DNA of 64,000 nt from Hexactinellida sp. DTS-2022. Lineage: Eukaryota; Porifera; Hexactinellida. The stretch covers positions 868,001-932,000 of the forward strand of contig JAPNXP010000001.1 in NCBI GenBank assembly GCA_028753945.1. Reading direction: 5' to 3'. Position numbers and translations under genes: made by a program. Shown in pieces: positions 35,301 through 47,300 of the stretch (its first letter is position 1; the number at the start of each line of letters is the position of its first letter). The notes under the pieces are model-generated. The model had not been told where the DNA came from. It did no database searches and saw nothing but the letters and a program-made list of their open reading frames with translations.

Positions 35301-38300
35301 TGTGTGTTTACAGCTAATGTTACTGCCACAGAGACACGAGTTAACATCACAGGACTGACAGATTACACTAACTACATTGTTACAGTGCGAGCTCACACCA
35401 GTGCAGGGCCCGGCCCCTACAGCCCAGAAGTAGCCATCACGACATTACACTGTGAGTGCATTAACCACCGTTATACGTATAACAGTAGTTTGATTAAGAT
35501 ACTGGTGTTTGAAACTCCGTCTCCTTAGCTCTACCAGAAGAGGCAGTTATAAACGTGACAGTGCAGAGCGGGCCTACAGTTATAATCAATGGAAGCATAC
35601 CACAAACTGGTGGTCCCACAACTGGAGTACAGGTGTGCATCAGATTGCCATCAACCACAGAGTGTGTCAGTATCATAGTAGTTAACACCACTGGCACCAG
35701 CTTCAATACCACTATAGAAGACTTGGATCCTAACCAAACGTACGAGGTTATCGTGATTGTAACTGGTCCGGGAGGAAACACTACGACTGGCCCTGTTACG
35801 ATTACCACACAACCCGAACGTAAGTAATAATTATAATGTAGATTGGGAGGTATAAATGTTGTCAACATCATTGTTTGTTGGTTTCAGTTATTAGCTGACT
35901 CTTTCCATTGCAGTCAATAATAATAATCTTCGTATTTGTTGGAAAAATGGTACTATTCGATTTTATAAGGTTGCTAAAATCAAATGGTCTCCCAGCCTTG
36001 ATTTCATTTACATATTGGACAAATAATATAGTGCTTTTATGAAAAGAAAACTCCAGTTAATGAATGGGGAAAGTTGGCTGTTAAATCACCAAATTACGTA
36101 GTTGCTTGCTGGTAAGTCTGTTTACTGTTAACTTAACAGGCGTTTCGGCGGTGCAGTTCAGTCATGATCATACTCTAATTCAGACGTCCCCAACCTGGGG
36201 CCATAGAGCCCTTAGGCCTTAGGGGGTCCACAGGATTAAAAAAGTTGTATTACGGTATATGGGAAGGGGTCCACATAATTCTATAGGGGGTCCACGGATT
36301 AAAAAGGCTGGGAAACACTGCTCTAATTGGATAAACATACCTAATGTAGATCATATGTTAACTGATAATTAGTATGGAGTGTCGAGTGGGTATAATAATA
36401 TAACATATGTACAATATAATTTAGGTGTTGGTGAATCCCTAATAAGATCACTTAGCATAATCCTATATTCTATTCATATAGCTCCTTCATCATCCCCAAC
36501 AAATGTGACAGTAACGGTCAGTGACACTACGATAATCATATACTTTGGAACTGTTGCAGAGGGAGATACGAATGGAGTGATCACTGTCTACGAAGTCTGT
36601 GTGCAGACAGTGTCAGGAGGTCCCTGTGTGTTTACAGCTAACGTTACTGCCACAGAGACACGAGTTAACATCACAGGACTGACAGATAACACTAACTACA
36701 TTGTTACAGTGCGAGCTCACACCAGTGCAGGGCCCGGCCCCTACAGCCCAGAAGTAGCCATCACGACATTATACTGTGAGTGCATTAACCACCGTTATAC
36801 GTATAACAGTAGCTTGATTAAGATGCTTGTGTTTGAAACTCCGTCTCCTTAGCTCTACCAGAAGAGGCAGTTATAAACGTGACAGTGCAGAGCGGGCCTA
36901 CAGTCATAATCAATGGGAGCATACCACAAACTGGAGGTTCCACAACTGGAGTACAGGTGTGCATCAGATTGCCATCAACCACAGAGTGTGTCAGTATCAT
37001 AGTAGTTAACACCACTGGCACCAGCTTCAATACCACTATTGAAGACTTGGATCCTAACCAAACGTACGAGGTTATCGTGATTGTAACTGGTCCGGGAGGA
37101 AACACTACGACTGGCCCTGTTACGATTACCACACAACCTGAACGTAAGTAATAATTATATTGTATATTATAAGAACCATTCCGTCTCAGCATCAGTCGCT
37201 TCGCAACAGATCACTCAATCACTAGGCGGTCTCGCGTTATTCGTGAACATTTCTACATTATTCTTAGTTAACAAAGTTACTTAATAACAAAATATTACAT
37301 ATTCTAGGCTGCAAAGCTATATTCATAAATTTCAGTAAACTTGCATATTATACCCATATAAAGCGAGTATGTAGGATAGTTCTCAATTTCTCATCGATAA
37401 TCAATTTGTTATTTAGTATCTCTACGATAACTAAATTGGATACTCGTGCCAGATATTTCAAGTAACTCGTAACTAGCATACTTGTTTCCTCATTATACGG
37501 GTTGAAAACTATTCCCTACCTCAAATACAAAGATAATTAGGACTGAAACGAATATACCGAACAGGGTTTCATACAGAAGTTTTTTTGGGGGGGGGGAATT
37601 TCCTAGAAACAGACTGTTCCCTTGATAAAGGAGCAGCATATACATGTATAGGCCAAAATTAATGTAATTAGTTGGCATAATAATTATATGCTTTAATCCT
37701 GTTTATATTAGCAACCTTTATTTAATAACTATGAGGCAAAGTTAAGACAATTCCTGGGATGGAGGCATCCTTCCTGGGGGGGGGGGGGGAGATCCCAGGG
37801 CCCCCCCCCCCCCTATGTATTACACCTTGCCGAATATTAGATTGAAACGGGTATTCGTTGACTACTTTTGGACAACAACATGACTTTTGTTTAGCTTGGA
37901 GAGATCGTAAATATAAATTACTACCTAAACTAGCTGATAATTAGTTAACTTGTGTATAATACACTTCGCTTCGTAACTATTATAATTATTAAACCATTGT
38001 GTCATTAATAAAAACCAGTTTTCCAATGTATTTTGTGTCTTGAAATTGACTCAATGCTTAGTCATCCAAACGATGAATATTTGAATATCCGTTCGTTTAG
38101 AAAAAGGTTCGTTCGTTACATTTCGAATATTCGTTTCAGCCCTAAATATAATATTATATTTTCAATCACTATTATAATACAGTAATAAGCAAACAAACAA
38201 ACAAACAAACAAACAAATACACACACAAAGCTAGTTAACTAATTATGGATAATATAGTATATATGAAGTACCCTCGAAACATTCACCTTTTTGGACCCCT

Positions 38301-41300
38301 AGTAGATATGCTATACGCTATGATTAAATAGAAATAGAAAACAAACATTTTAGAATAAACAATCATTGTATCTATGAGGTGTTGACAAATTATCAACTTA
38401 TTACTTTGTCGTATTTCTATTCATATAGCTCCTTCATCATCTCCAACAAATGTGACAGTAACGGTCAGTGACACTACGATAATCATATTCTTTGGAACTG
38501 TTGCAGAGGGAGATACGAATGGAGTGATCACTGTCTACGAAGTCTGTGTGCAGACAGTGTCAGGAGGTCCCTGTGTGTTTACAGCTAATGTTACTGCCAC
38601 AGAGACACGAGTTAACATCACAGGACTGACAGATAACACTAACTACATTGTTACAGTGCGAGCTCACACCAGTGCAGGGCCCGGCCCCTACAGCCCAGAA
38701 GTAGCCATCACGACATTATACTGTGAGTGCATTAACCACCGTTATACGTATAACAGTAGTTTGATTAAGATGCTTGTGTTTGAAACTCCGTCTCCTTAGC
38801 TCTACCAGAAGAGGCAGTTATAAACGTGACAGTGCAGAGCGGGCCTACAGTTATAATCAATGGGAGCATACCACAAACTGGAGGTCCCACAACTGGAGTA
38901 CAGGTGTGCATCAGATTGCCATCAACCACAGAGTGTGTCAGTATCATAGTAGTTAACACCACTGGCACCAGCTTCAATACCACTATAGAAGACTTGGATC
39001 CCAACCAAACGTACGAGGTTATCGTGATTGTAACTGGTCCGGGAGGAAACACTACGACTGGCCCTGTTACGATTACCACACAACCTGAACGTAAGTAATA
39101 ATATTTTTTATATTATAAGAACCATTCCGTCTCAGCATCAGTCGCTTCGCAACAGATCACTCAATCACTAGGCGGTCTCGCGTTATTCGTGAACATTTCT
39201 ACATTATTCTTAGTTAACAAAGTTACTTAATAACAAAATATTACATATTCTAGGCTGCAAAGCTATATTCATAAATTTCAGTAAACTTGCCTATTATACC
39301 CATATAAAGCGAGTATGTAGGATAGTTTTCAATTTCCCATCGATAATCAATTTGTTATCTACTACTAGTATCTACGATAACTAAATTGAATACTCGTGCC
39401 AGATATTTCAAGTAACTCGTAACTAGCATACTTGTTTCCTAATTATACGGGTTGAAAACTATTCCCTACCTCAAATACAAAGATAATTAGGACTGAAACG
39501 AATATACCGAGCGAATATTAGATTGAAACGGATATTCGTTGACTACTTTTGGACAACAACATGACTTTTGTTTAGCTTGGAGAGTCGTAAATATAAATTA
39601 CTACCTAAACTAGCTGATAATTAGTTAACCTGTGTACACTGCCGGATTTACCATTAGGCTAAGTAGGCTATAGCCTTAGGGCCACACCAGGTGACGGACA
39701 CTTATGAAGCGTCGCTCTTTGAGATTGAAAAGCTTAAAATTTCTTCTATATACGTATTAAAAATATATTTGTCATTCGAAACTAAACAAAATATTAACAG
39801 AGACCCCTGCACTATACAATATGCCATTTTTAGTTTGTTAAACAATTGAATTTGGGGACTCGAACAATGTCGGTCATGTTTCGGGACACTTGTGTGGTTC
39901 AGCCTTTGGGCCACGCAGGGGTAAATCCGGCCCTGCTTGTGTATAATACACTTCGCTTCGTAACTATTATAATTATTAAACCATTGTATCATTAATAAAA
40001 ACCAGTTTTCCAATGTATTTTGTGTCTTGAAATTGACTCAATGCTTAGTCATCCAAACGATGAATATTTGAATATTCGTTCGTTTAGAAAAAGGTTCGTT
40101 CGTTACATTTCGAATATTCGTTTCAGCCCTAAATAAAATATTATATTTTCAATCACTATTATAATACAGTAAATAAGCAAACAAACAAACAAACAAATAC
40201 ACACACAAAGCTAGTTAACTAATTATGGATAATCTGTATATTAAAAGCGGAATTGTTGTGTGTGTGTGTGTGGGGATGTTTGTCCAGAATTAATTGGAAA
40301 GACTACAAGTCCCAGAAAGCTGAAAATTTGCATACAGGGGTAATTTTGTACTGCGACAACGATCTATTGGTTTTTGAAACAAAATAACGGGATTATGACG
40401 TCACAGTTGCAAAAACAGATATTTTGTACTAGCTTCCCAATTTAGCTCCGATTTGTGGAAAATTCAAATCATTAGACATACACTAAATTTCTACACCTGA
40501 TAGCAGTTCACGAATTCCCATTTTACTTCTGATTGTGACACAGTTAATTAATTAGTCCCTGCACTAATCAACCATAAATAGTGTATCGTACCAACACAGG
40601 TATAGCAAAGTGCAAAATCGATTTTCGATTGTGTTCTATTGCAAACAATTCAAGTAAGAGTGATTAACGAAAGTTATTAGTTCAAATGTATCATATTATT
40701 CTTAGCACTATGTGGGTGATCTGATTTGTTTGGTTAACAATAATGCACTCGAGTAGTTAACTTCTCTGATGCATTGTTTATTTATTACACCTATATTGGC
40801 TTCCTATTAATAAGACAATTCATGGAATTACGTAATTTCTAACCTATATTGAAATTATGAAATTAATTAAGTAGTTGATTCGTCAAGGATTTAGGATCTG
40901 TCTAATTATGAGATTGATATGTTTATTATTACTATCAATTAAATCAAATATTTACAACCCTGGATTTAACCTCTGCATAATAATGGTTTAATGGTGAGAA
41001 TAAGACCGCGAAGCGGTCTTATTCTCATCTTTAAACCATTATTATGCAGAGATTAAATCCAGGCTAAGTAAATTCCTTTGCAATACAATATACTGAAATA
41101 AATAATTGGGTATAATTTATCAGCCACGGGTTTCAATTTATTTGAGCTAACAAGCTAACCTTTTAATGGAGCTGAAATGATCTAAATAATTAAGAATTAT
41201 TGAGCCAATATCATATAATATTATTAACTAATAAGTAATGAGAATAACATACATAACACATCATTTCCCAAACAGATTACATTAACGAATCACAACCCAG

Positions 41301-44300
41301 AATGAATTTAAGCTCGCGTTAAGTAGTGTGTGTAATATACTAGCCACAGGTTAACTTATTTATTATTAATATTACTGTCTTTTAGAGGAGGGAAAGGCCG
41401 CGAAGCGGCCGTTAATTGCATCGCGTAGTGCCTAACACAAACAAACAAAGGTCGCGAAGCGACCTTTGTGAGAGAGTGATCCGTCGCGAAGCGACCGAGA
41501 CCTAAGGGCTCGTATAGTATATGGAAGTACCCTCGAAACATTCACCTTTTTGGACCCCTAGTAGATATGCTATACGCTATGATTAAATAGAAATAGAAAA
41601 CAAACATTTTAGAATAAACAATCATTGTATCTATGAGGTGTTGACGAATTATCAACTTATTACTTTGTCGTATTTCTCTTCATATAGCCCCTTCATCATC
41701 CCCAACAAATGTGACAGTAACGGTCAGTGACACTACGATAACCATATACTTTGGAACTGTTGCAGAGGGAGATACGAATGGAGTGATCACTGTCTACGAA
41801 GTCTGTGTGCAGACAGTGTCAGGAGGTCCCTGTGTGTTTACAGCTAATGTTACTGCCACAGAGACACGAGTTAATATCACAGGACTGACAGATTACACTA
41901 ACTACATTGTTACAGTGCGAGCTCACACCAGTGCAGGGCCCGGCCCCTACAGCCCAGAAGTAGCCATCACGACATTACCCTGTGAGTGCATTAACCACCG
42001 TTATACGTATAACAGTAGCTTGATTAAGATGCTGGTGTTTGAAACTCCGTCTCCTTAGCTCTACCAGAAGAGGCAGTTATAAACGTGACAGTGCAGAGCG
42101 GGCCTACAGTTATAATCAATGGAAGCATACCACAAACTGGAGGTCCCACAACTGGAGTACAGGTGTGCATCAGATTGCCATCAACCACAGAGTGTGTCAG
42201 TGTCATAGTAGTTAACACCACTGGCACCAGCTTCAATACCACTATTGAAGACTTGGATCCTAACCAAACGTACGAGGTTATCGTGATTGTAACTGGTCCG
42301 GGAGGAAACACTACGACTGGCCCTGTTACGATTACCACACAACCTGAACGTAAGTAATAATATTTTTTATATTATAAGAACCATTCCGTCTCAGCATCAG
42401 TCGCTTCGCAACATATCACTCAATCACTAGGCGGTCTCGCGTTATTCGTGAACATTTCTACATTATTCTTAGTTAACAAAGTTACTTAATAACAAAAATA
42501 TTATATATTCTAGGCTGCAAAGCTATATTCATAAATTTCAGTAAACTTGCCTATTATACCCATATAAAGCGAGTATGTAAGATAGTTTTCAATTTCCCAT
42601 CGATGACCAATTTTTTATCTAGTATCTCTACGATAACTAAATTGGATACTCGTGCCAGATATTTCAAGTAACTCATAACTAGCATACTTGTTTCCTCATT
42701 ATACGGGTTGAAAACTATTCCCTACCTCAAATACAAAGATAATTAGAACTGAAACGAATATACCGAACAGGGTTTGATACAGAAGTTTTTCCTGGGGGGT
42801 TGGGGGGGGGGGGGGGGGAATTTCCTAGAAACAGACTGTTCCCTTGATAAAGGAGCAGCATATACATGTATAGGCCAAAATTAATGTAATTAGTTGGCAT
42901 AATCATTCTATGCTTTAATCCTGTTTATATTAGCATTACTTAACCTTTATTTAATAACTATGAGGCAAAGTTAAGACAATTCCTGGGATGGAGGCATCCT
43001 TCCTGGGGGGGGGGGAACCTTTGTTTGGGGGGGGGATCCCAGGGCCCCCCCCCCTCTGTATTACACCCTGCCGAATATTAGATTGAAACGGATATTCGTT
43101 GACTACTTTTGGACAACAACATGACTTTGTTTAGCTTGGAGAGATCGTAAATATAAATTACTACCTAAACTAGCTGATAATTAGTTAACTTGTGTATAAT
43201 ATACTTCGCTTCGTAACTATTATAGTTATTAAACCATTGTATCATCAATAAAAACCAGTTTTCCAATGTATTTTGTGTCTTGAAATTGACTCAATGCTTA
43301 GTCATCCAAACGATGAATATTTGAATATTCGTTCGCTTAGAAAAAGGTTCGTTCGTTACATTTCGAATATTCGTTTAGCCCTAAATATAAGAAATTACTT
43401 ATATGGAGCTCAGCTCTAGTAGAGTTCAGTTTTTCAGTATGTGTATTCAGGCACTGAGAAAGGTCAGTTTTCCCCAAACTTTGAAATTGACCTTTAGAAA
43501 GTAAGCCTGGGCTTTTAGTATGGGAAAAAATCTGAACTCTACAAAGCTCAGCTCTATATAAGCATTCTCATATAATATAATACGAGCCCTTCGGTCTCGG
43601 TCGCTTTGCGACAGATCGGTGCTACGCACCTCAAGTTAACGGCCGCTGTGCGGCCTTACTCCTCACCCTTTCTACCATGGAAATGGTAGATAGGGACGTT
43701 ATGATTTTGATTTTCATTAATTTGTTTACCTATTTGTGCCATAACAACAACAACAAATACTCATATTAGAATTTTATAAATGCGAAATTCGTGTTCAGCA
43801 CACTTGTTTACTTATAATACCTATTGAAAGTTAACTTCTAGGTTGATTTTGAATTTTCATTAAATTGTTTAGCTATTTTGAGTAAACAACAACAACAACA
43901 ACAAATATTCATATTAGAAAATTTAAACGCGAAATTCGTGTTCGGCTTACTTGTTTACCTATAATACCCGTTGAAAGCTAACTTCTAGGTTGATTTTGAA
44001 TTTTCATTAATTTGTTTACCTATTTTGTGTAAACAACAACAACAAATATTCATATTAGAAAATTTTAACCGCGAAAATCGTGTTCAGAATACTTGTTTAC
44101 CTATAATACCCGTTGAAAGCTAACTTCTAGGTTGATTTTGAATTTTCATTAATTTGTTTACCTATTTTGTGTAAACAACAACAACAAATATTCATATTAG
44201 AAAATTTTAACCGCGAAAATCGTGTTCAGAATACTTGTTTACCTATAATACCCGTTGAAAGCTAACTTCTAGGTTGATTTTGAATTTCCATTAATTTGTT

Positions 44301-47300
44301 TACCTATTTTGTGTAAACAACAACAACAAATATTAATATGAGAAATTTATAAACGCGAAATTCGTGTTCGGCATACTTGTTTACCTATAATACCCGTTGG
44401 AAGCTAACTTCTAGGTTGATTTTGAATTTTCATTAATTTGTTTACCTATTTTGTGTAAACAACAACAACAAATATTAATATGAGAAATTTATAAATGCGA
44501 AATTCGTGTTCAGCATACTTGTTTACCTATAATACCCGTTGAAAGCTAACTTCTAGGTTGATTTTGAATTTTCATTAATTTGTTTACCTATTTGTGTAAA
44601 CAACAACAAATATTCATATGAGAAATTTATAAATGCGAAATTCGTGTTCAGCATACTTGTTTACCTATTATAACATTTGTTACCAATTATAACATTTGAC
44701 AGTTAGTTTATATCTCATATATTAATGCGGTTTCTATCCCCCCGTCACTTTAATACAATCCGGACAAACACACACACACACAAACAACAATCGAGATTTA
44801 ATAATACGAGCCCTTCGGTCTCGGTCGCTTCGCGACGGATTACTCTCTCACAAAAGTCGCTTCGCGACTTTTGTTCGTTCGTGTTAGGCACTACGCAATA
44901 CAATTAACGGCCGCTTCGCGGCCTTTCCCTCCCCAAAAAGCAATCACATTAATAATGAAATTTAATAGCTCAATAAATTTCAGTTACACAATAAGAAAGC
45001 TCGAATCAAAATTATACTAAAAGAAAAACAGGCAATAGAATAGACAAATGATTGATTGGTTAAATTAATTTATTTTCAATCAATCAAATTGGAGCCTCAG
45101 AAAATATTTTCTATTATGCACAATCTATTTATACTAATTGATGAAATCTGTTAATCCATACTAATAAACCCTCGAATTTAATTGGCTAACATATTTTGTC
45201 ACCTTAAAATGTTAATATTTCTCTTCAAAAACCAATAGATCGTTGTCGCAGTATAAAATTACCCCTGTATACAAATTTTCAGCTTTCTGGGACTCGTAGT
45301 CTTTCCAATTAATTCTGGACAAACAAACACACAAACAAACACACAACAATTGCGCTTTTAATATAGAGATAGATTTTCAATCACTATTATAATACAGTAA
45401 ATAAGCAAACAAACAAACAAAAAAATACACACACAAAGCTAGTTAACTAATTATGGATAATATAGTATATGGAAGTAACCCTCGAAACATTCACCTTTTT
45501 GGACCCCTAGTAGATATGCTATACGCTATGATTAAATAGAAATAGAAAACAAACATTTTAGAATAAACAATCATTGTATCTATGAGGTGTTGACGAATTA
45601 TCAACTTATTACTTTGTCGTATTTCTCTTCATATAGCCCCTTCATCATCCCCAACAAATGTGACAGTAACGGTCAGTGACACTACGATAACCATATACTT
45701 TGGAACTGTTGCAGAGGGAGATACGAATGGAGTGATCACTGTCTACGAAGTCTGTGTGCAGACAGTGTCAGGAGGTCCCTGTGTGTTTACAGCTAACGTT
45801 ACTGCCACAGAGACACGAGTTAACATCACAGGACTGACAGATTACACTAACTACATTGTTACAGTGCGAGCACACACCAGTGCAGGGCCCGGCCCCTACA
45901 GCCCAGAAGTAGCCATCACGACATTATACTGTGAGTGCATTAACCACCGTTATACGTATAACAGTAGCTTGATTAAGATGCTGGTGTTTGAAACTCCGTC
46001 TCCTTAGCTCTACCAGAAGAGGCAGTTATAAACGTGACAGTGCAGAGCGGGCCTACAGTCATAATCAATGGAAGCATACCACAAACTGGTGGTCCCACAA
46101 CTGGAGTACAGGTGTGCATCAGATTGCCATCAACCACAGAGTGTGTCAGTATCATAGTGGTTAACACCACTGGCACCAGCTTCAATACCACTATAGAAAA
46201 CTTGGATCCCAACCAAACGTACGAGGTTATCGTGATTGTAACTGGTCCGGGAGGAAACACTACGACTGGCCCTGTTACGATTACCACACAACCTGAACGT
46301 AAGTAATAATTATATTGTAGATTGGGTGGTAGAAATGTTGTCAACATCATTGTTTGTTGGTTTCTGTTATTAGCTGAATTCTCAACTAGTCAATAATGAT
46401 AATCTTCGTCTTTGTTGATAACAGAATCATATTCGCTTTTACAAGGTCGTTAAAAACCAAATGTTATTCCAGGCTGGATTTCATTCACATATTGCATAAA
46501 ATAATAGTTTTCTTAGAAGAATACTCCAATTCATAGGTGAGAAAAATTGGCTGTTAAGTTATGTTAAGTTAACAGTGCCAAATTGTTGTTAGCTGGTAAA
46601 GGTGTTAAGCCAGCTCAGATTATAAGTCAATTGAAAAAAGATATCTAATGCAAAATTGCAAATCATAATTTCCAACTGATATTGATGGTATGGAGTGGGT
46701 AACAATGATAGAAGTATAACTATATGAGGATATACACAGTCAACTCCGCTTAATAGAGCCACCTCGGGACCAGGTTGTTTTGACCCGATTAAGCGGAGAA
46801 ACCGATTAACCGGTGGCTCTATTAAGAGGAGTTGACTGTAGTTGCTTAGTAATGATCAAATCCATGAGGTTGGTAAATCCTTATTGACTTCGTATAATCT
46901 TCTATTATCTCTATATAGCCCCTTCATCATCTCCAACAAATGTGACAGTAATAGTAGACAGTGACACTACGATAACCATATACTTTGGAACTGTTGCAGA
47001 GGGAGATACGAATGGAGTGATCACTGTCTACGAAGTCTGTGTGCAGACAGTGTCAGGAGGTCCCTGTGTGTTTACAGCTAACGTTACTGCCACAGAGACA
47101 CGAGTTAACATCACAGGACTGGCAGATTACACTAACTACATTGTTGCAGTGCGAGCTCACACCAGTGCAGGACCCGGCCCCTACAGCCCAGAAGTAGCCA
47201 TCACGACATTACACTGTGAGTGCATTAACCACCGTTATACGTATAACAGTAGCTTGATTAAGATGCTGGTGTTTGAAACTCCGTCTCCTTAGCTCTACCA

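Noticed and set aside
43700-44690. CRISPR or coding repeat
   Set aside because: The 142-bp units are contiguous tandem repeats without spacers and contain stops in all frames.
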